Shown here in pieces: positions 1 to 10,920 of a stretch of 64,000 nucleotides of DNA. Both the position numbers and the translations under genes were made by a program. How positions within the stretch are numbered: position 1 is the stretch's first letter; every line of letters begins with the position of its first letter. Origin of the DNA: Muricea muricata (Eukaryota; Cnidaria; Anthozoa; Malacalcyonacea; Plexauridae); NCBI GenBank assembly GCA_963855995.1, contig OY979716.1:53448158-53512157 (forward strand), given 5' to 3'. The notes under the pieces were generated by a model that searched no databases, was not told the origin of the DNA, and saw only the letters and a program-made list of their open reading frames with translations.

Positions 1-600
1 AACAATTTGTTAAATTACAAGAGTTGTCATGTTATCAATGTTATATAGTTAGTGTACTTGCCACTAAAGACTACGAAACTTTATTGAACATTTTTTTACT
101 AAATAGGATATGGAAATTGTATGTTATGCCATTGTTGTAATTACTGAGGATCACTTATTCACTTTACTAAAACTTTGTGGTTGCATCAAAATGAGAGCTC
201 AGTGGCCCAGCCAGCTTGACAATTAGGGGGGCATATTCATATATTCATGTTTCAGATGAATGAGACTATAAAAACAGTTGATTCCAAAATAAATGAATTG
301 TGCTAAACATGAAAACTGGGTCCCTGGTTATCATGCTGGCTATGTCACTGAGAGCTATTGGAAAGATGTAAAAAAAAAACCCATCAATATGGCGTATGGT
401 AATTAATTTAATTCAAACATTGTAGCAATCTAGTGTCTGTGATGAAATGGTAGACAGGCATTGTAATGTATATACTGTAATATATTCTAATATTTTATAG
501 GGTTGTTCATCTTAAAAATAGTGTTTTGAAAAAAAAATTTCATTAATAAAAATGTTCTAACACCTTTTAACTGCAGCTGACTCTGCTTGTGTCTTAAGTG
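1..600. other. Unannotated AT-rich stretch
   Basis: I see no coding frame, RNA gene or repeat structure here that I can support. The sequence is AT-rich with short A runs. Confidence 0.5.
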
Positions 601-617
601 TTTTTCGCAGGGCCTGC

Positions 618-1312
618 TTATGAAATTTCACCTTCTTTAATGGTCATTTTTGTAACAACATCCTTTGAGTAGGAGAAGGATTGCACACAAACAAACAACA
701 TAACAATATTTTCCAAGCATATATCAGTCACAGATGTCTTGCTTTTAGCCAAACTAGCATTGAGTAGGATAGCATCCCATGCAGACTTGACCTTGGGCTT
801 TTGCAAAATATCTGCCCTGACTTGCTGAAGTGGGATTTCACGAACCAAGCCAGCACTGTGTTGCCTGAACACCTTTTCACATTCAGCAGTAATACTTTTC
901 ACAGTATTGGTCGTATAAAGTTTATAAATGTTTCACTAGGTCTTCCGACGGCTTTAATCGGCTTCGTCACAAAATTTAGACATCGATTCGCCATAAACTT
1001 TAAATCAACGACTGACTTTGTGGCTTTATCGACAATTTCACTAACGACCTTCGAAGTCAATGGCGAAACCGACTTTGCAAAGGCAGTTTTCTCACCATGC
1101 GTTGCCCTTGTATGTAGGGATAGACCACCTTTGGATTTGCAAACTTTAGAACAAAGCCCACATGGAAAGCTTTTGGTGAGATTACACTCATCGACACCCT
1201 AGTTAACGCGCTCTTCCAAGTAAAAATTCTGGTCGCTTTCTCCTGCTAACGCATTCACCATTGCTTCCATTACGTCTCCTTCATTGCTTGAGCTTTCTTC
1301 ATCACGATCCAT
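618..1312 (-). pseudogene. Broken single C2H2 zinc-finger protein
   Basis: A minus-strand frame opens with ATG at 1312 and an acidic, Ser-rich start (MDRDEESSSNEGDV). It meets an in-frame TAG at 1199-1201, then continues in the same frame through one classic C2H2 finger (C-x2-C-x12-H-x4-H, around FPCGLCSKVC and LSLHTRATHG). It stops again near 900, and a further open frame of 94 codons (618-902) continues in another phase. One nonsense codon plus one frameshift over about 700 bp suggest a decayed single-exon gene or retrocopy. Lone fingers of this kind occur in retrotransposon N-termini and in multi-copy cnidarian genes; I cannot tell which applies. The finger is directly visible; the pseudogene status is inferred. 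Confidence 0.5.
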
Positions 1313-1628
1313 CGTCGAGATTTAAAATTTCATTTGCAAAACACCTTCGAAAAGGCAGCGAAGGACAAAATTGTAACTTAAAACCACATATATGCTTAAG
1401 ATCTGTCAACACTTTGTGTCGCCTTAAGATCACGTGACTGGTAAATTTTTATAACAATAACATTTTCTCGCTCCAGGACCCAGTTTCCTATTTAAAATCT
1501 CACTCCTTGCAACTAGTTATAAATGCGAGGATGAAAGAGCATGCGTTCCCATTGCGCCTTGCGCGCGCTTGGAGTTTAAGGTTTAGAGTTTAGAGTTTAG
1601 AGTTTGCGAGGACAACCTTTTTGGAATT

Positions 1629-1632
<4 letters not shown>

Positions 1633-1707
<75 letters not shown>

Positions 1708-1736
1708 ATTATATAATTATTGAATATATATATATA
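1633..1736. repeat. (TA)n microsatellite
   Basis: About 72 bp of uninterrupted TA, then a short interruption and a second short TA run. It directly abuts the 5'-truncated end of a Penelope-like fragment. Confidence 0.95.
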
Positions 1737-2385
1737 TCCGCCATTTAGTCGAAACGTCGCTACAAACATTGGCATGACCTTCCTAAAGATCCTAGACGAA
1801 GAATTCCCGGTAGGTCACATTTTACATAAAATGTTCAATCGGAACACTGTAAAAATCAGCTACTGTTGTATGAGCAACATCAAACAAAACATAGACGGCC
1901 ACAACAAATCTATACTAGCACCTAAGCCAGTAAAAGAAACTCAAGTAAACAATTGCAACTGCCGGAAACCTACTGAATGCCCGATCCCCAAGAATTGCCT
2001 GACCGAATCTATTGTGTACCAAGCCACAGTGACCACATCTGATAAGCGACCTCCCGAAACATATGTAGGACTAACAGAAAACAAATTCAAATTACGATAC
2101 GCCAATCATAAAACATCTTTTCGCAGCATTCTAAAGCAGAACTGCACAGAACTAAGTAAGCACATCTGGGATCTGAAGCAAAGGGATATTGAGTATTCAA
2201 TCAGATGGAGAGTCCTTAAGCGAGCGAAATCGTACAGTAATATATCTAAAAGATGCAACTTATGTCTATGGGAGAAATTTTTCATTATCTGTAAACCGGA
2301 CATGGCTACACTTAACCGACGAAATGAACTTGTCTCTACATGCAGACATGCTAGTAAATTCCTACTAAAGAACTTTAGGTCTTAA
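1737..2385 (+). pseudogene. Penelope-like element, 3' fragment with GIY-YIG endonuclease
   Basis: This frame of about 216 codons is the C-terminal part of a Penelope-like (PLE) protein. Visible blocks are a Cys-rich linker (NNCNCRKPTECPIPKNCL), the GIY-like VYQATV, the YIG-like TYVGLT, the R-x-x-NHK region, the RCNLCLWEK motif and the tail RRNELVSTCRHASKFLL ending at TAA. The reverse transcriptase part is missing: the copy is 5'-truncated exactly where a (TA)n tract begins, and a second (TA)n lies about 90 bp after the stop. It is homologous to the two copies at 43.8-47.1 kb but clearly diverged, so it belongs to another subfamily. In PLEs this domain nicks target DNA for target-primed reverse transcription. 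The reading frame is intact but cannot act alone. Confidence 0.85.
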
Positions 2386-2471
2386 TTACGAATATCCCAC
2401 TTGAGGTGTAAATTGATATGTAAAGATAATAATCGTTTAACCGTTTGTACATAACCCAACACAAATTATTG

Positions 2472-2472
<1 letters not shown>

Positions 2473-2558
<86 letters not shown>
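2473..2558. repeat. (TA)n microsatellite
   Basis: About 86 bp of pure TA dinucleotide. It forms the right boundary of the Penelope-like fragment. Confidence 0.95.
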
Positions 2559-2561
<3 letters not shown>

Positions 2562-2957
2562 TTCAGCTGGAACACAGGAGCAGTCCCCCATCTTGGATTT
2601 TCAAGACTATATAGAGATTACTGCATGGTTGACGAGTGCGTACGATTTTCATGCACGAGTTGTGAAAGATTGCTAAAAAGCTTTGCATTGCCAAAGCAAT
2701 ACTATCGGTCAACATAGTGAACAATAAGCTCTTGTTCTGCTGTTGTTTTAGCGCCAAATCTGTTGCTTTGATCATGGCGGCAGGTTTGGGAATTGGCCTC
2801 ATATTGCTTAGTGAAAATTAACAGAATTTGTTTCATTGACAAATTGCAGCATTATTACAGTACACTAGTTTCATATTAATCTCCAAGACAAGCGTTAAGT
2901 CGTCACGAAAATATTTCGTGCACTTGAATTGGATAAGACTCGCTACCAATCCCAGTT

Positions 2958-3029
2958 GGTTCGATAGCTCAATTGGTAGTGCGGCGGTCTTGTAACCCGA
3001 CGATGCGAGTTCGAATCCCGCTCGAGACA
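2958..3029 (+). tRNA. tRNA-Thr(UGU)-like sequence, probably a SINE head or tRNA pseudogene
   Basis: A 72-nt cloverleaf-like segment has an intact A box (TAGCTCAATTGG), a near-perfect B box (AGTTCGAATCC) and a TGT anticodon in a 7-nt loop. The acceptor arm pairs GGTTCGA with TCGAGAC with one mismatch and one wobble. The D stem and T stem each have one mismatch, and the anticodon stem has mismatches at both ends. Promoter boxes kept while the stems decay are typical of a tRNA-derived SINE head rather than a working tRNA. A hammerhead motif lies 180 bp downstream on the opposite strand. Confidence 0.55.
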
Positions 3030-3207
3030 ACGAATTTTTCGTTGTTCTCTGCAGTGTCAGATTAATATGAATCTAGTTTTTCATGTCTCTGAGGATGGTT
3101 CTGAAATAAAAATTACAGTACACGACAAACGCTTACCAAGCAAGGAAGCAAATTCGAAAAAAAAGAACTGTTCAGCCGGTAGTACCGCATGTATATGTAT
3201 ATATACT

Positions 3208-3256
3208 ATCTGCAGACATGTATGTTTCGGCGTTTACGCCTCATCAGTGCAGCTTT
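3208..3256 (-). ncRNA. Type I hammerhead ribozyme motif
   Basis: On the minus strand the full conserved core is present: CTGATGA (3241-3247), stem II GGCG-TAAA-CGCC (3229-3240), GAAAC (3224-3228), a short stem III made of ACAT/ATGT, and the cleavage triplet GTC (3215-3217) followed by TGCAG. TGCAG pairs with CTGCA just before CTGATGA to form stem I. Cleavage is predicted between 3215 and 3214. Every nucleotide of the catalytic core matches the family consensus. In animals such motifs occur in Penelope-like elements and in retrozymes; no PLE reading frame is adjacent here, so a solo terminal repeat, a retrozyme or a SINE-associated ribozyme are all possible. Confidence 0.85.
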
Positions 3257-3299
3257 GTACATACCCAGATACATGATGACTCGTATATAACCACGTCCG

Positions 3300-4465
3300 A
3301 GTGCTCTCACCGGACGCATGTGGGACAACACGGTAACATCATCAATGCATCCAAGCATGCGCAGAGTTTCATAGGTAGAGCGCTCAAACGATCACGAGGG
3401 AAGTGAGCGTTACATATATGTATATATAAATATTGCCTCCGCCAATCATCAATTTGTACAATATTAAAAGTTAATTGCATATGGTAATTATAGCGGAAAA
3501 AAACAGCTGGATATTTAACACAGTAGTTTAAAGACCAAATTGACATATTAATTGGGCTTGTCATAAACATAAATTGCAAATAGCGAGCGCATGATGTTTT
3601 TTAAAACTTGAATGATGCGTAGTGAAAAGAAATGTAAAAAACCCCAAAAAATGAGTGCATTTTTTTCAAAGATGCTTTTCAAAGAAGAAGACCAAGTTTA
3701 ACTGCCAAGTGACAAGATTTAGCGACGTCTTATAGACATGTGCTTTTTAAACTGAACAATGACGTGACATGGCGACATGTCAACTCTCTAGGGACCTTTA
3801 TGTAATATACAGAGCGTCTCAGAAAAAATGACACTCTAACGAAAATTCAAATTGAATCATTCTTCACCAAAAATTTTTCTTTAAGTCAAATATTGTTATG
3901 GTATTTTTTTATAGCATTGCCGTTAATCTCAAGAGCATTCATCAACGCATCACAGAAATATTGCTCATGATTTAAACCATGTTTTTTGTCAATTTCCCAA
4001 CATTCGACATGTGTATTATTCTCAGTAGTGAACATGTTTGAAAGCATTGAATAGAAAATAAACAGAATTAAGGGCCATATGCATGTTTGTTATGCAAATT
4101 CGGCCCTGTAAATTTAATTTTGTGGCAAATAGAGACACTGAACTGGCTATTCGGCATTATTCTGCCAGCAAAGCCTAAAAAAAGAGCTAGGGGGGATTGC
4201 ACTGTTGCTCATCCCGTGTAGCTTTCGGTTATTTCCCATTCTGTGGCGTCAGTGAATTATGCACATAGTGAGTTAATTTGTTCTACTTTATGAAGCTGAA
4301 TATCAAACATATCACGTTAAAAGACTTCAATGCATCTTAAAAACGGAAGTCAGGAATAAAGCCGAGTTTGTTTTAGTCACAGTTTTCTTTCTTTCGCTCA
4401 GATATACAAGGAAGGAAGTCTTCAATTCACAGAGCACATAGCTACAAGGGAAAAACTCGTGTGTC
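3300..4465. other. Intergenic stretch upstream of gene A
   Basis: No coding exon is supported. At 3812 there is a mariner-like terminus (CAGAGCGTCTCAGAAAA) without a visible partner. I find no convincing TATA box for gene A. Confidence 0.4.
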
Positions 4466-7400
4466 ATGGCTCAATTTAGGATATTGAAACGTCTCTACCT
4501 GTTTATGTGTCTGATGGCAAGGTTTAAAGGGACACAGTCCGAACAACTGGTTATCTCAACGACAAACTTAATCTTTTGTTTTAATTCCTCGCTTCGAGGT
4601 AAGTATATACTAGAAATACATTACATGCAGAAACCCCTAGCCGTTTCAACTTTCGCATCTCTTCTTTTCCCGTTTCCGTTAAAGAAATGCTGTCTTACAT
4701 TTGGAAATTGTTTTGTCAGTCGATTTCTATCTAGTTCAGGGTTACGTTTTGACAATTTAATAGAAGAATCACATTTGGCTTCCCATGATAACTAGAGTAC
4801 ATAAATCAGAATTGATGAGATAGGCCAATCCACTACAGTACATAGCCTATTTAGTTTTCTTGCACCCTTTGGGCGATCTTGCAATGAAACGAATGTTTAT
4901 TAGAATATGACGTATAAATTACTTGTTATAGCTCATGAGCATAATAGATATGACTATTGGTCAGGCAGCGAGTATTTCGTCCTCCCGCAACTCTTAGAAT
5001 TACTGGGGCAAGCTTTTTGTAGTAAGTCGTTCAACACATTATCTTTTATAGGTTTTCGTCTCAACGCAACTGTACTGGAAGTGCGCAATGTTTCTTCAAA
5101 AATGGCCTGTATGGACGACTGTTTTGCCCATCCATGTTGCAGGTCTATGAACTATAATCATGCTGCCTCAGCGGATCACTCCAACAAATGTGAATTCTTA
5201 CATGATCTGGTGGAAAATACGTCCCATGTTTTGGAACCAAATTCTTCGTTTGATCATATCTTTTTCAGTCAGCCACTAAAGGTTATTGCTAATACTCAAT
5301 TTTCTATCAATTATGAGAATTCTCGTGCATGCTTATTATTGTTAAAACAACATCATAGTTGGCGTAGCAGCTGATATACGCGGCAGGCCTACTGGCAAAA
5401 TTTAGTTCATCTCAAGAAGGAATGCAATATATTGTTTCGTGCTCATGGGAGCAGAAAGCAACAAAAATTATATTTGCATTAAATCAAATGATCACTTAAA
5501 CGGCCAAAAGACCACGAAGACGAAGTTTTTCTCTAAATAACATTATTTTAAAATATGTCTAATCCCAAATGACTACATGTTTACTTTGGCTGACGAATTA
5601 ATGTTTGGGAATAATAAATGTTAAATAGTGACACGCCTTTCTTTTTCTAGGATTACAATTCCTGTTGTATTCCTGAAGAATCCAAGAAACATGAGAATGA
5701 AGCAAAAAATAACATAAGTATGAGTTGGTTGTTAGAAAAGGGGCCCACTCTCCCAACACTCCTAAGTAAGTGATCCGCAAAGTGGAACCACATAAAAGTA
5801 AATGAACAGGAGGACAAAACGAGTCATAACCTTTGAGGTCTGTGCCCTGTCCAAATCTGACCACACACTAACTGACTATAATTTGGTTATTTTAGCCGAC
5901 AGTTGCTCTTCCTCTCCATGTCTAAATAACGGATCTTGTGTTGCTAAGGGATCGACAGGATATAATTGCCTTTGCGTGCAAGGAATTTCAGGCATTCGTT
6001 GTGAAAGTAATAATAATTATTATTAGTAGAATCATATTAGCATACTAATGCAAATGCTGTAATTTGATTGGCTACTCTACTCGCTATCTATTCCACGATA
6101 GATAGCGAGTAGCAAAACAACAATTTTCCTGGCGCATTTTTTCAATTCAAAGACAATATGTAGTATTATTTTTAACAAAATGGCTTATGAGTCAATTATT
6201 TATCTCAGATTCTACTAAAACAATTAGATTACTCGCTCTCAATTTATATGTGTTGATAGTTGATTCGGGCTTCACCCTCATCAACAAATACCGCATAGAA
6301 ATCTCGAGCTCGTAATCTAATTGTTAATTAGATATTATTGTACCAAAATAGCATTTACAATAGCACATATTTTGCAATGCCATTTCGATGCAACGATCTT
6401 TCTTCCGTTAAAAATTGTTGAATATTCATATTACATTTTACCAACATTTAGAAACACACAACTCGTGTAAAGACGTACTTGGCCAAAACAGGTTAGTTTG
6501 CTTGTTTGAATGAAAAGGGGCTGTGTTGACAACCCTTTAATTACCATTACACAAAATTGCCAAGTGAAGAATATAAATTTTAGACTTGCCTGTGCTGGGT
6601 AATAATGGACAAACCGTAGAATTAAGACGCGCCAAGTGAGTTCAAAACTACTAAATTTTTTTGTATCCCATTTAGTTCAGCACCCAATGGGGTTTACTAT
6701 CTAAAGTCAAACGATAACTCCGCAATGTATCCAGTCTATTGTCATATGTTAAATTTGTCAACAAAATGTGATGGCGATGGTTGGACACTAGTCATGAAAC
6801 TAAATCGAAATAAGGTAAAGAATTCCATACAAAAGCCTGGTTTTCATTTGTCGATCTCGATGTCGGCGACATATGAGAACCAGACTTGAGCAAGTTTTTT
6901 TGTCTATTCTCAGTAGCGAAGCCAGCCTAACAATTTTGTCATACTATGCAAATTTAAACATTATCATTATTCATTTCTTTAGAAAATGATTCCTTATGCG
7001 GTCTATAAACAAAGAAAAATTTGCATTTGCGTGATCAAATGTCGGGCTGGCTTCGTAACTCAAACAGTTATAGATATCAGTATTTATGCGGTATTGGAGT
7101 GGTCAAAATAAACACGAACATTAACTTTCTCCAAAAAGTGCTTTTTGTATGATGCTTTTTAGAGGGTAGTTAATGCACACTTGCATATGGCATATCAAGG
7201 CAGAAAAATGCCAGTAATTACATAAACGAAAAGTTTTTTAAGTTAGAGTTAAACACCAAGAAGGAGGGGTTTACTTCATTTAATGCCCTCGAGAAAACAG
7301 AGCGTGTGAATCTTTGGACTACAAACAAATTAAGTCGAAATTCTTCCAGATTTTCCCACAAGTCCCATCTAATTATTTATCCAAAGTATTCATGTGAGAC

Positions 7401-8119
7401 AAAAATCTCGGTACAAAAAAACCCCGACTCGAACATGAACGTGACAGACTTATAATTTGTCATCCTAATTCGCACTTTATCAGACATAAAGCCACCTCAC
7501 CGACCAATTATTGTGACATGATTCATAAGAATCATTAATGAGTTATTAAAAACATTTAAAATGACCTGTTGTGTATTCATTGCCTTATGCACAGACAAGA
7601 TTTGAATACAATTCTGGACTATATGCAAACAAAGAAACATATAATGTTGAAGGAGGTCTGGATGGTTTGGCACAGAGTGAAACAAAGCTGGCTTCGTACC
7701 ACAACACCCCCTTCGACAAAATTTGCCTGGGAATGACCCTGGACGACGTTACAAACTGGATAGTTGTTAACTACACCGCAGTTTCGATGTACAATGTGAT
7801 CGCGGACGGAAATCACCGTGAGACAAATGTAACAAGAGCAGAATGGATGTCACTCATAAACGGTCACTCGTTTAAACTGAATTGTGTCACGGAAGGTTTT
7901 AATGTCAATGTCAATTATGGTCATCGGAACCAAATGCTGCGAATTGGTATTGCGAAACAAGAATATAAACGCAATGTTGAATGTAATTCCGGTATTTCAA
8001 TCATTGGTTTTGGCATTAGAACAAGTAGCCGGCTCCATTCTATCAAATGGTCAAGTGGTTACATCGACACGATGTCCAAAAAAGAGTTGATAACATTTGG
8101 ATACATTTTCGTTCGATAA
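4466..8119 (+). CDS. Secreted PAN/EGF/fibrinogen-like protein (gene A), 7 exons
   Basis: Predicted exons are 4466-4598, 5052-5281, 5651-5765, 5896-6006, 6452-6491, 6676-6814 and 7595-8119. All junctions are GT-AG with matching phases (1,0,1,1,2,0), giving 430 codons. Residues 1-44 carry a hydrophobic, weak signal peptide. Residues 45-121 are PAN/apple-like ([18 protein letters not shown], then CEFL). Residues 122-159 are a linker with only two Cys. Residues 160-196 are a six-Cys EGF ([12 protein letters not shown] ... [12 protein letters not shown]). Residues 197-430 start a fibrinogen-like fold ([27 protein letters not shown]) and end at GYIFVR-stop. The layout resembles cnidarian proteins annotated as uncharacterized skeletal organic matrix protein 5-like. 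It is probably extracellular, for adhesion or matrix; the exact role is unknown. It lies upstream of paralogue gene B on the same strand. Confidence 0.85.
6073..6113. repeat. Short perfect hairpin in gene A intron 4
   Basis: TACTCGCTATCTAT and ATAGATAGCGAGTA form 14-bp perfect arms around a 6-nt loop. Confidence 0.85.
6217..6327. mobile_element. Small MITE-like inverted repeat in gene A intron 4
   Basis: ACAATTAGATTACTCG at the left is mirrored by CGTAATCTAATTGTT at the right, about 110 bp apart, with no coding content. The terminal ACAATT resembles the dispersed ACAATTATT family at 8.9, 18.7 and 33.6 kb. Confidence 0.55.
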
Positions 8120-10920
8120 ACAACTTGGGTTCCGGTAGTATTCACCTTTAACTATAAGATGAAGGATTCTAGAATATATTTATTCACACAATATAACTGT
8201 ATGTAACTTAACTTAAGAAACTGACTAAAAAGAATTAGTATAGTTCTGTAGTAGAGAATGGTTTTCAAGTATTTTGATTGGTTGCCTGACCAGTAAATAT
8301 GAGGCATTATTTACTAGTTGAGAGTCGTTTTGATGTATTATACTTTTGCCAAAATTAACAAATGGAGAAAAATTGCATTAATATAAGCTCAAAGAATACA
8401 AACAAACTTTGGACAGGGACAACATTCGACGGCCCAGGTGGTTCCTCAGCAACATTATCCTCAGGCTGTTCTGAATAAACTGGCGAGCCGTAGATATTCA
8501 AATTATCTTCTGGATCATAATGAGAAATATTTAAGTATGAATCTGACTCGGAAACAGAAATTTCTCATTATTTGCGAAGGCTTTCAAATATACTGTAATA
8601 GCAGGCAGCGCAGTTACTTATCATATCACGCAAATTAATTGTCATGTTTAATTTAGGTTCCCGTATGTATAAACAAACACAGGCGCGCAATGCATTGTAG
8701 TTGTCAATGACTCTTTAAGGTAATAATGCAAATACCTTAGTAAATACTTTTTTCACTATTTAAAAATTACAAGTAAACTTTAGTCTTTACTTTCTTTCAC
8801 TTTTTACTTTGCTTTTTTCAGAAGTAAACTGTATTCATAAAAGACGACAGTGCATTTTATACACGTAAATTTTACTAAAGAAATCATACTAAAACAATTA
8901 TTCGCCTCAGGCTCAGTGATTATGGTAAATATTCACCTCGAGTTCATCTCGGTTAATATCATACAATTATTGGACGAGACTGAGAAAAATCTCGTGATTT
9001 ATCAGTGGCGAGCAGATCAATTATTTGCCGATGCTGAAGGCAGAGGCAAATAATTGATCTGCGAGGCACTGATAAATCACCATATTTTGCGATAGCCGAG
9101 TTCAATAATTGTTTTATCATTTACCGATTAATATAGTAAGTTTTTAAGGGTAGCAAGTATATAATAAGAGCTTAAAAAAGTATAATTTAATTTGACATAC
9201 ATGCATTTGCGAGTTTAACTTATCACGTCAAAAACTCGGCTTTCCTTAATCCTTTTTTTTTGCAAGTAGCCTCGAAATATGTTTAAAGTAACTTTAGTTG
9301 CTTTTTGGTGTTTTCTGCATCCTTTTCGTATAGTATAGTGGAAAATTCGCATTCTGATAACTCGGCAAAACGAGCCATGTTGTTTTTGATTGAAGCTGAC
9401 GAAGCCTTTTCAAAGTACGCATGCTCAATACAGTATTTGCACCAGTTATTTGCAGCTGATCGATATTTGCATGCAGTTATTTGCAGGTGAATTAACCAAT
9501 CAAAATCGAGAATACTATAAAGTGAATGATAATCACCAATAATCACTTCGCCCTCGGCGAATAATTGTTAAATAGAGCATGAAATTTTTATAATCATTAT
9601 TGATATAGTCCTATAACGTAAGTTTTGGCATGCATTGAACTTTCTTTTCAGAAGATACTGTGTAAAATTTACAAAGAGAACAGTATTTGAAGGATAAACT
9701 GAGACTGAGCTAGAAGCTCCAGACTGTCATTGAATTTTTAAGAAATAGAAAACCGTTTTCGTGAAAAACTGTTTTCTGTTTACTTTTTAAAATACACATA
9801 GCCTATAGAAAACGAAAAGGGGCAAGTACATTGACTTTAATTACATTTATTCAAATATTCTTCCACTGTTTAATTTGTTTGTTTAAAAATACTAAAAAAA
9901 TCAAATTTTTTTAATAATCATTTTACAAAAACTAAAACTTACTACACTTGTTAATTCCGGAACGAAATTCAGTAAAAATAACTTCTTGAGTATTTATGAT
10001 GGAGTATTTCCCTTCTGTTGCGTATTGTATACAATATGATACTATAGTAGAACTAAACATTTTCACTATTTTAGCGGCTATAAACTTGTTTTATTTGTGT
10101 TTTTTTTACGAAAGCAGGCTAAGCAGCTATTTTGTATTTCTGACTTTAGAAATTGCCGTTAAATCCACGCAACTCGCGTGAAGATATCTCTTGAAGTCAA
10201 TTTTTGGAATTTTTTTTTTGCTTTTGGTTTTCTGCATTTTGAACCCGTTGTATTTTGCAGCTGGTAATTAAGTAATTTTTCCACATAAAAAGTTATAATA
10301 CATGCAAATTATAATCTGGGCAACAAGATATGAAAACATGAATGCATGAGAGTTTCAGTGTCAGCTCTTATCGACTGGAATTATCTAATGCAATTGATCA
10401 AGCTCATACATTATACTGTCGATGTCAATGTAGGACTAACAAGACCGCGTTAAAATATATGTGCAAAAACACTGTCATATTAAGTTAGCTACAATGTCGA
10501 ATGACGCAAGGGTAAATATTAATAAATTCCAGTCGCGTGGGATAAATGCGGAACTTCGGTTTGTGAACATGAGATATTATTAATGCGCTTTAACAGGTGC
10601 ATTTTTTGCCCGCGTTATGCGAGTTTCGCCGCTGTTTATTAGTTAATATATCGCATCCGGACGCCACATTCATGACATTCTCTCGACAAAATTACAAACT
10701 GAAATTTAAAATGTTTTCAAAATTTTAAATAGCTACTGTCGACGGGAGGCAAGGAATGTAATATGTCGCTGTTTCGAAATAACGACAATCACTTAAAAAC
10801 AGGTGCGAAATTAATTCCACTTACGTCTCTGATTGGTCATGATTCAAAGTATTTATGAAAGGAATTAAACTTTGCTTTATAAGATGTTCGCGTCTATGCA
10901 TATTGCCTCAAAAATTAAAA
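8120..10920. other. Intergenic region between genes A and B
   Basis: Apart from the MITE at 8890-9113 and a similar end near 9558 (CGAATAATTGTTAAATA), I see no coding frame with family resemblance. It is AT-rich spacer. Confidence 0.45.
8890..9113. mobile_element. MITE with nested hairpin (ACAATTATT family)
   Basis: The outer ends AAAACAATTATTCG and AATAATTGTTTTA are inverted. Inside, CAGATCAATTATTTGCC (9013-9029) pairs perfectly with 9045-9061, and the arm extends imperfectly to about 32 bp. Related copies occur at 18.7 and 33.6 kb. No protein is encoded. Confidence 0.65.

Noticed and set aside
801..1202. 133-codon + strand open frame
   Set aside because: It is antisense to the C2H2 finger frame, which has clear family character.
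1576..1605. Telomere-like TTTAGAG repeats
   Set aside because: Only three or four copies, and not the TTAGGG repeat expected in cnidarians; probably a chance simple repeat.
2375..2717. Open frames made of Tyr-Ile repeats
   Set aside because: They are translations of (TA)n microsatellites, as are those at 1.6, 43.5 and 47.4-47.7 kb.
3094..3120. Second hammerhead-like CTGAGGA near 3.1 kb on the + strand
   Set aside because: No matching stem II before GAAA and no cleavage triplet with a stem I partner.
3809..3850. Mariner-like terminus CAGAGCGTCTCAGAAAA
   Set aside because: No inverted partner found within several kb, so no element can be supported.
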